Assembly (NCBI GenBank): GCA_023052935.1
Contig: CM041294.1
Coordinates: 96,603,616-96,667,615, forward strand
Reading direction: 5' to 3'
From: Piezodorus guildinii
Lineage: Eukaryota; Arthropoda; Insecta; Hemiptera; Pentatomidae
Length of the DNA stretch: 64,000 bases
The translations under genes were made by a program, and so were the position numbers. Positions 22,746-33,916 of this stretch are shown in pieces (the stretch's first letter is position 1; every line of letters begins with the position of its first letter). Below the pieces are notes generated by a model. That model ran no database searches. It was not told the DNA's origin and saw only the letters and a program-made list of their open reading frames with translations.

Positions 22746-22839
22746 ATTAGGCACATTTATTTTAGAAATTAACAAGATAATTTAAGGGGTCGAGAAAGAG
22801 TCTTTCGAAATCCATCAGCAGGTGGCCCAAGGATATTAA

Positions 22840-23010
22840 AATGAAAATAAAATATTCTTGGTCATGCTGCTCTTCAGAAGAGACGTATGATGATGTTTCC
22901 TATGTCAGGTACTCGTTACAGATCCCTATCCTAAATAAACCAGGGAAAAGCTAAATTTAGGATCCCCCATTGTAGCATCGTCGATTTACACATAAAGTGA
23001 ATTAACAAAA
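22840..23010 (+). repeat. SINE-2 body fragment
   Basis: Contains CTTCAGAAGAGACGTATGAT, ATGTCAGGTACTCGTTACAG, CCCTATCCTAAATAAACCAG, ATTTAGGATCCCCCATTGTA and CATAAAGTGA, the SINE-2 body in order. Head missing. Confidence 0.7.
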
Positions 23011-23367
23011 ATAAGAGTCCAAAAGTCAAAAAAATAAATGTCTAAAAAGAGATAGACCTAAGCCTTTATTAAAATAAAGAGTAATATAAAAACTCATTTT
23101 TTCCCAGACCAGGAAAAACCATTGATCATGAATACATATGTCTATTATAAAATACAGGTTTAGATAAGGTAAAGGTTTAAACATGACTTTTTTCATTTAA
23201 AACAAATGGTTTACTAAACGGTAGGTATCGCGAATTCAGGACTTCTCGATCAAGTTTCTTGAACGGGAACTGTCGTCAAGCTTTCGATTCGCGAATTAAC
23301 AGACGACTAATATTATTAACGTTTATTATAAAACCATCTGTCTTATGTAACGTATTCTTGTACATTC

Positions 23368-23783
23368 AACAATTGACTGTTGTGAACTTAATAGAAGGTC
23401 CCCTTAGAAGTTACCCTTTTCTCAGGGTCAGCTCACTGACCACCCTGGTTCATATAAGTTACCCTAAACTGTAACCTAAGTGACAGAACTTGGATGTTTA
23501 TGTTTTCTGTTGCATTAATGCACATAAGTTTCAGAACATTCAGAGAGCTCCAACTTTATTCTGAGAACCAGACCTCCATTGGTTACACAGTATTTTTGAG
23601 AAACCGTCATGTCGGACCACCCAAAAACACTACTCCCCCTTATGATCCTCATCCATTTAAAAGCCTCGCCCAGATTCATTCTCTCTTGTGAGTCTCAAGT
23701 TAAACTTCCCCTTATGTAACATTTACTGAATAATAAAGTCTATTTTAAGTATTTACTGTTGTGTATTCGTTAATTCATGCAAC
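23368..23783 (+). repeat. possible solo LTR, weak
   Basis: A 416-bp block begins TGTTGTGAAC and ends CATGCAACA, compatible with TGTT...AACA LTR ends. A TATA-like CATATAAG lies at 23451, a GC-richer middle with CCTCGCCCAGATTC follows, and AATAATAAAGTC lies near 23730. I found no target-site duplication, no second LTR, no primer-binding site and no gag/pol. It could equally be unrelated single-copy DNA. Confidence 0.25.
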
Positions 23784-24713
23784 ACTAAAAAAGTGTATGT
23801 AAACGTGTTTTCACTTAAGCCAAATGAAATATCTACCACAAAAACAAACTCCTCGAAGATCCTTTGAAATAATATCGTCCTGATTCCAGTCATCGGCTCA
23901 GCAAGGGATTGGTGACAATGGTTTTACTTATTTTCTGGTGCCATTTTTTTTTTTTTTTCATGTTCAACAAGCTTTGCTCGAAAACCCACTTATTTTTATT
24001 TTATTTTCCGCCCTGCCTGTCTGTTAGGCAATACGGGTGTTGCAGCATTGGCGTGTTCAAAATGACTGCTTAACACCTCAATGCTGCATTTACAGGATTA
24101 CAAATTTAAATCTGTGCACATAGGTTTTTTAAGGCTTCTGACCGGCAGCACACCTGAACTCCTTTTCTGCCTGGAAGCCTCTCTGCTGCTGGGTACCCTT
24201 CTTCTGATGTCCTCATCGGTTCGGTCTTCGACACATATTGAACAGCTCAAAACCCACAAGCAACGTGAAAACGGTGAAGACTGGGAAGGACCCATAAATC
24301 TTCCAATCTTGATCCGGCGGTGGGAAAGTACTTCCTCAGTGCACCACAACCTTTTGGTGTTATCACGTGTCTATTTTTCTTGTTTTGTTCTCTCCCAGTA
24401 AATCCTCTTCCACTTGCAAGGTACTTCACTGATCCTCACTCTAAGATTTTCCAGGATATATAAAACTATATTATCGTTACAAAACTCTTTTATTGTATTG
24501 TTTATAAAGAAGGTTCGGCAAAAGTTGAGCTTGACTACCCTGATTTCCTTTGATAGAACTCAATTAATCGATATTTACCCTGGGATAGAATCGATATCGA
24601 GGCCCTAGATCGATATGCAGACAGGCAGATGGATATTATTAAACAAGCCCTTGAGAATAGAGCTCACCTCACGCGAAGCAGGCACGCGGCCATTCGGTTG
24701 ATGACAGCCTCTC
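23784..24713. other. intergenic with moderately GC-rich stretch
   Basis: At 24081-24401 a 106-codon plus-strand frame is overlapped by an 83-codon minus-strand frame (24098-24349). Neither shows a recognisable domain and the two cannot both be coding. A short inverted pair TGCAGCATTG (24041) and CAATGCTGCA (24080) is present. Possibly an exon or an unrecognised repeat; no call is made. Confidence 0.3.
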
Positions 24714-24736
24714 TCTCTCTCTCTCTCTCCTCCTCT

Positions 24737-24783
<47 letters not shown>

Positions 24784-24786
24784 CTT

Positions 24787-24870
<84 letters not shown>

Positions 24871-24890
24871 CTCTCTCTCGCCCCCTCCCT
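24712..24890. repeat. (CT)n microsatellite
   Basis: About 180 bp of nearly pure CT with a few TCC interruptions. The Leu/Ser frame across it is an artefact. Confidence 0.97.
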
Positions 24891-25048
24891 CTTGTCGGCC
24901 TTATCTAATCAAGCCCTCGTTGCCATTAACTTATTGGTTTAATCTGTATCCAGGTCAATATGTGTGTTGCTGTCTTTGTGAGTAACTGCTTCTGCGAACT
25001 ACGTACGTTGAAAAGTTGAAATACAGATCGTTAATAGTCATTGGTAAT

Positions 25049-25165
25049 AATATACCGCCTCCACAGATTTCGTCCAATGATCACGTTCAAGCCCCAGCCC
25101 CTGAGATCAGACTTAACACAATCCTCACATCGACGTTTCGGCCTACTCATACTCTATTCCAGTCG
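25049..25165. repeat. short dispersed repeat, pair with 54655-54735
   Basis: CCGCCTCCACAGATTTCGTC, CAATGATCACGTTCAAGCCC and GAGATCAGACTTAACACAAT match 54665-54735 almost word for word. Identity beyond that is not visible. Confidence 0.55.
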
Positions 25166-25234
25166 ATTCAGCGAATACCAAATCGTTCTCTTCACTAAGC
25201 CAAAAACTTTACACGCCTGTTTTGAGTCTCCGTG

Positions 25235-26005
25235 ATGCTTTCAACTCAATTATGCTCACGGGGTACAAGCTCCGCTATTCTGCGTTGTTCAATCTTTTGG
25301 ATTTTCCGGTTGCCTCATTTATTTTAGGACCAAATATTTTAATATGTACTATTACATCAATACAGAACGTAAATGTGAGGTATGACTACATAATATGCCT
25401 TTAGGCTTGTTGTAAGAAGTAGTCAGTGATCAATCAATATTTCATGATAATAGATCCCGAGATCATATTCTTTTCAATTTCCAGGGAGGATTGTCATGAA
25501 TATATCAGGATAGCTTATGGACAAGTAGATATGTTTGGGCAGGGGTATTAGAGATTAAGGATTCGTTTTGTAAAGTTAGATAGTATGCTTATGTTCTTGT
25601 TACATCGTTATTAACTACGCAAATTGACTAAAGTTAATAACGAATTATAGTTTTTAATTAATTTCAAATAATGGTAACATCAACAGGTTTTTTTAAGTAA
25701 TTTTTATTTATTTATTACCAAGAAGATATTAGGAATAGTGTGTTAAGACTGCATTCGTACCTCCGATGATATTTCACGAGCACATAAAAACTTTTGAATA
25801 AAAATACCTTTAAAGCGGTACTTTCTTTATGGTAATTGATTTAGAACTGTAATTTTTTTCTAATATAAAACATATCGACATTCTTTAAAACTTCATTTAT
25901 TTTTATACAAAACTTACAGTACGGTATTCCCCCTCCTAAAGTGGCCCCTAAAGAATGAGATATATTATGGCTTATATATACTACAAGGAATACTCAATAA
26001 TCTGC
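25235..26005. other. AT-rich intergenic, nothing recognised
   Basis: Short open frames only, no repeat landmarks that recur elsewhere in the window. Confidence 0.35.
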
Positions 26006-26008
26006 ATT

Positions 26009-26290
26009 CAGCTGTGGTGTAGTAGCTATCACAACAGTCTTCTATGCCCAATGACGCGGTATTAAAACCGGGAAATGGTTCCAGGATTTTTTAAAGGGAG
26101 TAAAAAATACTTGGTTAAGCCGTCCTTCAGAAGAGAAGTGAAATGATGGTCCCAAGCCTGTGCGATACTAGTACTCGTTAAAGATCCCCATTCTAATTAA
26201 ACCTGGATAGGCTTAATTCAGGACTTCCGCTGTAGCATCGTCCGATTAACCACAGTAACATAAACTGATGTACAATGAATAAACAAACAA
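26009..26290 (+). repeat. SINE-2 copy, nearly complete
   Basis: Head-like AGCTGTGGTGTAGTAGCTAT at 26009 (A-box region) and GCGGTATTAAAACCGGG (degenerate B box). Then the body: AGGATTTTTTAAAGGGAGTA, AGCCGTCCTTCAGAAGAGAA, GGTCCCAAGCCTGTGCGATA, TACTCGTTAAAGATCCCCAT, AAACCTGGATAGGCTTAATT, GTAGCATCGTCCGATTAACC, ending in an (AAAC)n tail. Confidence 0.75.
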
Positions 26291-26449
26291 ACAATAACTG
26301 GTGACCTTATAACCAGTGCAATAATAAATATTTTCGAGTAATAATGCGAGCAAAAATGGAATATTTAGGAATGTTTAAAATATAAAAAAGCCTTCCTGAA
26401 AACTGTGGCATGTCAAGAAGATCCCTCTGTCCAGGAATAGTAATAATAA

Positions 26450-26525
26450 ATTTATGCCGGTGGGACTTGGACCCACGCAACATCACCCAGCTTACGTGCA
26501 CTGTTCCGGCAGGTAGCGCCAGTCA
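26450..26525 (-). repeat. tRNA-like SINE head, weak
   Basis: On the minus strand GACTGGCGCTACCTGCCGGA and GTGGGTCCAAGTCCCACC resemble A- and B-box regions at about the right distance. No body assigned. Confidence 0.3.
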
Positions 26526-26529
26526 AACA

Positions 26530-27640
26530 TTAATTTTCTCTCGCTCGATATGTAGGATTTTCTCCTTGAATTATTTCATCACTTAGTTTTAAGCAACAGG
26601 TAAAACATGGAAATAATTTATTGTTTAATGTTAGTTCTTGTTTAACCTGAAGGCTATTTGCTAGGTTGGTTGTGTGTAGCTGGCTACTAAGTGGGACACG
26701 GGCAATATAACAACAGTGATAGTTTGTTAGAGTTATAAATAAGTTATAGGGGATGTTTATATTGGGGTAGTAACAGTGATAGTTATAGATGTTGCATGAG
26801 GGGGTGGGATTAATTAATAGGTTTGGGCTCGTTGCTATGAACACACCAGATGACCAGAAACGTTGAATGAAATAATTAAGAGTTTGCGTCTCGGACCGGA
26901 CGGCTTTTAATTCGGCATTTATCCCTCACCCTTATCGCCTACCCCTAAGGAGTTCCGTATAGCCTTAAAAGGCAAGGTAAGGGTAGAAAGTTATAGGTGA
27001 TGTATATATTTTGAGAAAGAAGCGACTGAGCATGACAAATCTTCTCGCTTTAATAACCTTAATGTTGGTTGAAAACCCTCAAAAATCAAGATATCTGCTT
27101 CAGTACTTTATTCATGGGATAATTGTAAAAAACACATTTGAGATCAAATGAATAAAACACATTTACAAAAAATTTGGGAGTGATAAAAAAATAAATGGAA
27201 GGAAATAATTGTGAAGTTGAGTCTAACAGATTACTAGGGCTTTCAAAAACTTCATCATTTCTTTGTGAGGTGGGATTTTAATTTAGGTAGTTCAAGAACA
27301 ACATATTATGTAATATTTACGTCGCGGTGGTATTTGGACAATATTTCTTCAAAATCACGTTATTGTTTTCATAAACTGTGTATAGAATCCATGCTACGAT
27401 ACAGATCTGTGATTTTTTTTCTTTGGTTACTCTAAAAAATCTTCTGTTTTTTATTTTATAATCAATTCGGTTGAAAAGAGTATTAATGATGAATTGGTAA
27501 GCCTAATCGACCCTTCAGCCCAACTGTTCCCAAAAAGAGCTCCGCGGAAAATGATGAGGAGGTTCGCGCGAATTAATTTGAAAATCATTTTAATTTATCT
27601 CAGCTTGAAGCACCAGCCTCCGTCCATCCCTTTGAATGGC
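26530..27640. other. intergenic, no gene recognised
   Basis: A minus-strand frame of 104 codons at 26530-26844 is Asn/Tyr/Thr-rich and has no domain. No repeat landmarks seen. Confidence 0.35.
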
Positions 27641-27649
27641 CATATTTTT

Positions 27650-28475
27650 GCATTTGCGTGACTGATTTACCTCTCTTCCTTCCGAGTCCCACCAGAAACT
27701 GCATATACGTAGTTCTGGGTCTGCCAAACATTCCTTTTCCTATTGGTTTGGCTTCTATGAACTAATTCATGAGCTCCTGGGAGTCTGCACACTTGCCCAA
27801 ACCAGCGCAGTTGGCGTTCTTCTATTATCTTCAGTGCCACCACTTTCAATTCCTACCTGATGACTTCGTTCCTAACGCAATACTTTCTTGTTTTTTCCTA
27901 CTATTCATCACAGGATTCTACGGAGAACTTGCTTTGGGCCTGTCCAGTGCTCTGCTCCATACAGAAGGATGGGAAAAAAATTGTTTTGTATAGGACTAAT
28001 TTAGCGATATTAGTTATTTCCTTGGTACCAATTATTAGGCTGATTTGATAGTATGCGAGGTTGGCTTTTCTAATCCAGCTCTTAACTTCATGTTCTATAC
28101 TTCCATCCTTGCTTACTGTTGTGCCCAAATACTAATATGTATTTACTGTTTTAAGAAATTCACCATTTTAGGTCTCATTTACGTTTATTTCGTCTCGTTC
28201 TAATGTCATAATTTTGCTTTTCTGAGATCTTATAGCCTTTCCCTTTCTATATATTTGTTCTCTACGCTCATTAACTGCTTGTTGTGAGTTCTCCTGTGAA
28301 TTAGCTGCTAGTAATGAATCATCAGCAAAAATCAAGGCTTGGGCTGATACAGGCATCCAGTTTCTGTGTCAAATCAGGGTTCATGTAGTCCTTATCTTAC
28401 ACATTTTAAGTATTTCGTCCATGAAGGTTATAAATAGCAAAGGACTAAGGCTCACCCCTTGTTTGACTCCAATGA
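27650..28475 (-). pseudogene. LINE reverse transcriptase fragment, lineage 3
   Basis: Minus-strand reading in order: GVKQGVSLSPLLF and MDEILKMC (28475-28380), QALIFADDSLLAANSQENS (28300-28345, with FADD as the catalytic motif), GTTVSKDGSIEHEVKSWIRK (28070-28128), KLVLYKTIFFPS (27960-28000), VVALKIIEERQLRWFGQVCR and LPGAHELVHRSQTNRKR (27740-27849). This is the palm, thumb and C-terminal part of a non-LTR reverse transcriptase distinct from both other lineages. At least three frame breaks. The 5' part (endonuclease, fingers) is absent. Confidence 0.78.
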
Positions 28476-28964
28476 GGAAATAAAAAGGCCGAGGTTCTTT
28501 TCCATTTTGATGTATTACTCCTTTTGGACTCTGAAGAACCATGCTCTTTTTTCTTCATCCCCACTTCCACCTCTACAAGGCCATTAATGACATACAGAGT
28601 TTCGGTAGCAATGTTATTTCGCATAAAGTATAGCCCATTAAAAATCTGAAAATTATTAGATACATAATTTGGATTTAGAATTTTAAAATTTAGGGGGTTC
28701 TTGCAAGTGAAGTGGTTGGTTGAAGAGGTAAGAGGAAATTTTTTGTTGGTAACCACTACTGTAGCTGCCCTGCTAGCAAATTTCTTCTAGTATAGAAGAG
28801 GCCTTACACTTGACCTTCTCACAATACCGACCTAGAAAATCCGGTCGATGCTTTCAGTTTAGACCCTCCTTCCCTTTTCCTCTAATAAGTCCCAACGAAC
28901 TATAACTGAGTAAAAGATAAATAAATAACTACATTCGTAGATGTGAATAGTTTTTTTTTTTCCA

Positions 28965-29090
28965 TTCACCTACAATACGTCCTGATGATGACCCACAATA
29001 GGGGTCAAAACGTTGGCAGAAAAGAAATAGCTGTAACTATTTAGTTGTTTTATTTACTTACCGCCGCCTGGACTAATTCCATCCAGTTAT
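28965..29090 (+). repeat. short repeat module with GGGTC...AAACGTTGGC
   Basis: CCATTCACCTACAATACGTC, CTGATGATGACCCACAATAG, AAAACGTTGGCAGAAAAGAA and GCCGCCTGGACTAATTCCAT match the 139-bp insertion at 46030-46168. Preceded by a T-run. Function unknown. Confidence 0.6.
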
Positions 29091-29339
29091 TTGAAAATAA
29101 TAAACCAATGTAAAAGTATCAATTGTAGTTTTAAGATAATTATAAAATAGTACCGAAATTTTTACATCACAAGACGATCCCATACTGGCCTCCCTGAAAG
29201 TACTAATGCTAAGTACATAATGTTTCTAAAAAAATAGTACTCTAAGGCAACTAGGCGTTCACACTTCGACAAAAGACTCTCAACTAGCGACTAAAAGTAC
29301 TATACTTTCTTCTCTCACCAAAATTTAAAAAAAAACTGC

Positions 29340-29600
29340 AAATTATTACACAATTATTGCACTACACGGACACGCCTATAGACTTATAAGCGACTTGTCA
29401 ATAACTGAAACGCCAGTCAGAAGTAGGTTGAAGAGAATCTCGATGAGAGACCTCCTCTGCGAAATTAAAGCCTAGGAAGGGATGTTGCTGGGAACTTTCC
29501 TTCCTCATGTCTGAAGCTGAATTTTTATACAACACATTTGATTATGGTCACTTATTGCTGCTGACAGGTGTAAATGAAAAAAATATAAAGGTAAAAGAAA
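29340..29600 (+). pseudogene. Jockey-like LINE 3' end, other subfamily
   Basis: Reads SRLKRISMRDLLCEIK at about 29418-29465, the usual C-terminal RLKR..MRDL ending of this Jockey group, then a 3' UTR with GACAGGTGTAAATGAAAAAA. It resembles the 3' end of 59945-61192 more than that of the 9231-10588 lineage. Upstream coding text is lost. Confidence 0.5.
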
Positions 29601-30028
29601 ATAATATTTTTAAAAATTTAATAATAAAATACAGGCGGAAAGGATAGAGGCCCATCTTGGGACGGAATTAAATGAAAGAAGGTGGAATTAGAGATCTTGG
29701 GTTTTAGGTTTCTCACTCCTTCTCGAAGAAGCGAATTAAAACTCCGCCAGCTCCGAATTCAATAATTTTCTACTTCAAAGTGGACTCGAAGGGCGCAGTG
29801 CTGGCTTTGATTTCGCCTCTCCAGTCTTTCTTCAAGTAGTTTCTTCTCCTCCTGCTCAGGAAGTAAAAATAGCCTTCGCTATGACAAATAACAAAATGAG
29901 GGGTCATTTTACAAGTTAATATAATTTACATCAACAGCAACAGTGGGTGTGAAGGCTAGTTAACGGATATTTGTATTGGGTGGTAACATAAGTTCGTAGC
30001 GTTTTTCAATATTTCAATTTAATCCTTT

Positions 30029-30590
30029 ATGAAACGACAAGAAACTGCTCCACGTTTTCGGCTACTCCAACACTTACTAGACAAACGTTATAATCTTCCA
30101 CTTGACTACAAAAGGCTCATCTACATGACTATCACACGGCCTATATGGACTTACGGAGTAGAACTTTGGGGCTCTACTAAAACATCATATTCTTCCCGTA
30201 TCCAATCCCTACAATCAAAAATTCAAAGATTCTCCATACAATCGTAAAATTCTCAATGCTCCTTACTTTGTAACTAATAAACTGATCCAGAAAGACCTTA
30301 ATGTTTCGTATGTTGCTGATTTGGCCCGAACCAGATATCATTCCTTTTATGACCAAATCCATTCCATTCTAATCTAATCCTCTAGTTTCAATCCTTTCTT
30401 CTACTCCAATCCCTGATATTCCTCCGAGTAGTATGAAAAGAAGATGTCCTCGAGACCTAATAGTTTAGAATATTTTTAGAGAGCTGACTATAGGAAGTTT
30501 CTATACATGTCTTGTTCATGACTATTTTCTTTTAGCCTATTTACTAGACGTCTTATGCAATACAGTAGTAAATATCAATAAATAACTTAA
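30029..30590 (+). pseudogene. Jockey-like LINE 3' fragment
   Basis: Frame 30029-30247 gives KRQETAPRFRLLQHLL, DYKRLIYMTITRPIWTYGVE and LWGSTKTSYSSRIQSLQ. A small duplication or insertion then breaks the frame; the end continues as KILNAPYFVTNKLIQKDLN and VADLARTRYHSFYD (30240-30360). The last codons (about 30420-30470) read RMSSRPNSL-like in shifted frames. The 3' end has AATCAATAAATAACTTAA. Same lineage as 15145-15776. Confidence 0.82.
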
Positions 30591-30599
30591 TTTAAAGTC

Positions 30600-31780
30600 C
30601 TTTATGTGTTTACTTGTTAAAAAATGTTAACTTATTCTAAAAAAGGATTAGTTAAGGTGCTTTTATAGATCAGTTTTAACTGAGATTCCTTATATTTAAG
30701 TGGTATTTAGCTTGCTCAAAGAAGAAGAGAAAAAAAATAATTTACGATATTTAAAGATTTTTTGTCATTTCCGAAAAGGATAATGTTCTGCGCAGACGTT
30801 TAAAAAAATTTGCTGTGTGCATAGAGATGATAGTGGCTTAAAAGAAATCCCCGTCTGTAAGTGGTTTGCTCGGTTCAGAACCAGGCATTTTGACTTGGAA
30901 GACGCAAAGCGCTCGGGTCGCTTGTAGTAGCATAAAGTGACGTTAAGTGACTAAGTAAAAAAAAAGTTTAGAACCACTTGAAAAAACGCTGCAAATTATT
31001 ACACAATTGTTTATTATTTCCAAATAACGATATTCAATTTTTTTCATTTTTCCTTTTTTTTTTTTTTTTTTTTTTTTTATCGCGCACTACTGATTCTAAA
31101 ACTCTATACACACTTTTCTATATCTTCGAAAAGAACTGAGTTACAAGCGTATATATAAGCGAGATTTCAATTTTAATAATTTTTCCGTTTCTTTTTTTTT
31201 GTTGTGTTTATCGGGCTTTACCGATTCTAAAACTCTATACATACTTTTCTCTATCGTCAAAAATAACTGAATTAGGGCGTGTTTATGTGAAAAATATCAA
31301 TTTTTTTTCGTTATTGAATAAAATACTTTTAATCGGCTGCCATTTTAAAACTAACCAGCTGATATCAACGTCTAGGTGTTAGTACCATCGTTGAATGGAC
31401 TAGTATTTTTGTGGCGAATTTGAAAAAAAAAAAAAAATGGTCCAGTACTTTCGTAGAAATGCCGCGGACGGCGGACAACCGGATTTTTTTTTATTCCTTA
31501 TTCGGATTCTACGCTTCTTGAAACGTAAGCTCTCAAATTTTGAACTGGCGTATATTTTTTTTTTTTACCATAAGATAAATTTATAGATAAAAATAATGAA
31601 GTCCCGCTTAATTCATTTGCCAATAAACTAAAATAAGAAATTTTACTCGTTTGGCAATTGCTAAGCAATAATTTGAGATTCTAGTCTTTTTTTTGGGAAC
31701 CCTCTTGTATAATAATTTGCTTAGTCCAATTTTAGGTAACATTAATACGAAACTTCCGTATTCGTCCTCAACTAACAGTT
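30600..31780. repeat. AT-rich region with 128-bp tandem pair
   Basis: GATTCTAAAACTCTATACAC at 31091 recurs at 31219 (128-bp offset) with similar flanks (CTTTTCTATATCTTCG against CTTTTCTCTATCGTC). The lead-in GCAAATTATTACACAATTG at 30990 also occurs at 29340 and, diverged, at 59265, so a dispersed family is likely. A SINE-2 tail scrap GCATAAAGTGACGTTAAGTG lies at 30930. No coding text. Confidence 0.45.
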
Positions 31781-31787
31781 AAAAATA

Positions 31788-32412
31788 TCTGGTGCGCACA
31801 ACACACGACTTTCACCTCCGTTGTTAAATTCCATTTAGGAATTTTTAAATACATTGAAAAATACAAATGAATTTTTTCCTTTAGTTGTTTATTAAATTCA
31901 CTCAAATTGCAAATTTAACCGTTATTTATCAATCCTAATAAGACGATGTTCCAATTTCTTTTAAATCTATAAAATCAAAGGTACTTTAGAAGAAGAAAAT
32001 TTAAAATATCGGCATTTCAGCCCTGTCAGACTATTTCAATCAGAATCAACCTACATGATATTAAAGCCCATCAAATTTTACATCGATATATAGAGTTTAA
32101 TCAAAATCGTAAGAGCTGTTTTTGAGAAAATCGTAAAAAGGTGCAAAACGCATGGTATAAAGTGCCTCTTCTGGTTAGCTGATTTTTATGAAAAAGATTT
32201 CGTAACATCTCAGGCGTATAGTTGTCCTAAATATGAAATTTCAGTTTCATAGCACTTTTCGTTTTCGCCTGGGAGTTACCACACGCACACAGACCTTTTT
32301 GTGGGACTTGGTCATTTGAACTCAGGGGACCCTAAAACGTGTATTTCCGTTGAAAACTGGAATTCGAAAATGTTCACAATATCGCAATACTATATAATGT
32401 AAGTAAAAGTAA
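31788..32412 (+). mobile_element. HLR copy with both ends, internally shortened
   Basis: Starts TCTGGTGCGCACAACACACG then ACTTTCACCTCCGTTGTTAA. Internal blocks: AAAGGTACTTTAGAAGAAGA (31978), GGCATTTCAGCCCTGTCAGA, TACATGATATTAAAGCCCAT, CTCGTTTTCGCCTGGGAGTT-like, GACCTTTTTGTGGGACTTGG, then GTATTTCCGTTGAAAACTGG. It ends AATACTATATAATGTAAGTA, a degenerate hairpin, at about 32412. About 300 bp shorter than the copy at 33751-34699. No open reading frame. Confidence 0.75.
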
Positions 32413-32659
32413 ATCTTCCTTAAATATGTATTATCGATTTGAATAAATGTTTTCATCCGAAAATGCAAAATTATAGAACGAGATATCATTCATTATTTTT
32501 ATTAACTGCGTTTAATCTCTTATCTTAAAAATAAAAAAAGAAAATAAAGAAGGTATTTCTGAGTTTGTTGGAACAGAAATGTATGTTGTCTATTCCTTTA
32601 ACGTCACTTAATGTTACTGCAGCTAATTATTAATACGATAATACAGCGGAAGTCATAAA

Positions 32660-33455
32660 TTTTGCCTCCATGAGGTTTGAGGTGCGATCGGGTTTGAAAC
32701 AAGGAGTCATCCCTTTCACCCGTTTTATTTAATTTAGCATTAGAATATGTCATAGAAAAGGTGACGTGTACCGAGAAAGTTTTACATCTAGATGATAAAA
32801 TTCCGATTCTGGGATACGTCGATGATTTGTTATTGCTAGGCGAAGACGTTATACAAGTACGTTAATGAAAAACCGGTAAAGAGACGGACTCAAAATGAAT
32901 ACGGAAAAGAATAAATACATAATTAGTTGTGAAAACGGTGACGATCTTGGTGATATTGATATATCAGGACATACGTTTGAACACGTTGAAAAAATTAAGT
33001 ATTTTGGTTCAATGATAACAAGAAAAAAGTTAATTAAGACGCATTTAAAGGCGGGAAATGCGTTTTATTATTCAGTTGCGAAAGCAGTAACTAAAACTTT
33101 AAAGGTTAGAATTTATAAAAGTATTATTCTTCCGACGGTCCTTTACGGATGTGAAACGTGGTCACTTACTTTGAAGTATGAACAGCGCCTTGAGGTTGAA
33201 GAGAATAAGGTTCTGAGTAAAACATTTGGTCATTAGAGTGACGAGGCCAATGGGGAATCCAGAATGCTGCACAACGCAGAATTTCTGAGCTTTTACGCTA
33301 AGAGTATAATTCGGTTGATAGCATAGCGGTGATTCAGATGAGCGTGTAAAGTTGTTAGGCACATTAAGCACGAGTTCTGAAAACGTTGGTATGCGCTGAA
33401 CCGACTGCAGTCCGAGAGGTAGGCCGAAGCATCCGATATTGTAGCATTGGCATCT
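32660..33455 (+). pseudogene. LINE reverse transcriptase fragment, lineage 2
   Basis: Starts with FEVRSGLKQGV near 32690. YVDDLLLLGEDV near 32815 carries the catalytic YVDD. The frame at 32895-33236 reads MNTEKNKYIISCENGDDLGD, ISGHTFEHVEKIKYFGSMIT, LKVRIYKSIILPTVLYGCET, then WSLTLKYEQRLEVEENKVL. It ends with SDEANGESRMLHNAEFL in a further frame. At least three frame breaks and one in-frame stop. 5' truncated. The best copy of this lineage here. Confidence 0.82.
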
Positions 33456-33745
33456 TATCTCTATATATATAAAATGATAACTGGATTTTGGTTTCCGCAA
33501 ACCCCTTCTAAACCACTGGACGGAATTTGATACGGTTTTCATCATTATTTAGGGCATCTTTTCCTGAAAGTTAACAAGTAAAATATAATTGAAATTTAGC
33601 TTTTTTTTTAAACGGGAAAAATAAATTTTCTAAATGTGACCAAGTCATAAACAATTTAAAAAAGGTCCGGAAATTCTGTTCCAACAAAATTTGGGCAATT
33701 TAGCAGAAAGATGTTATAAGCTCATGAACTTATGCACAAATGTCA
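33456..33745 (+). repeat. repeat family C copy
   Basis: Starts CTCTATATATATAAAATGAT, then GGTTTCCGCAAACCCCTTCT and TAAACCACTGGACGGAATTT, the same text as the copy beginning at 8754. Runs to the T-rich site where the HLR copy at 33751 is inserted. Confidence 0.6.
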
Positions 33746-33750
33746 TTTTT

Positions 33751-33879
33751 ACTTTCACTTACTATATATAGTAAGGGGAAGTATTGCGATCGTGAACATT
33801 TTCGAATTCCAGTTTTCAACGGAAATACACGTTTTAGGGTCCCCTGAGTCCAAATAACCAAGTCCCGCAAAAAGGTCTG

Positions 33880-33916
<37 letters not shown>

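Noticed and set aside
24081..24401. 106-codon frame of unknown function
   Set aside because: No domain, overlapped by an antisense frame of similar length, no conserved copy; insufficient evidence for a gene.
24629..24985. 118-codon Leu/Ser-rich frame
   Set aside because: Translation of a (CT)n microsatellite.
28445..28756. 103-codon minus-strand frame
   Set aside because: Mostly outside the lineage-3 LINE homology and in another frame; no domain.
33162..33545. 127-codon minus-strand frame
   Set aside because: Antisense shadow of the lineage-2 LINE and family C repeat.
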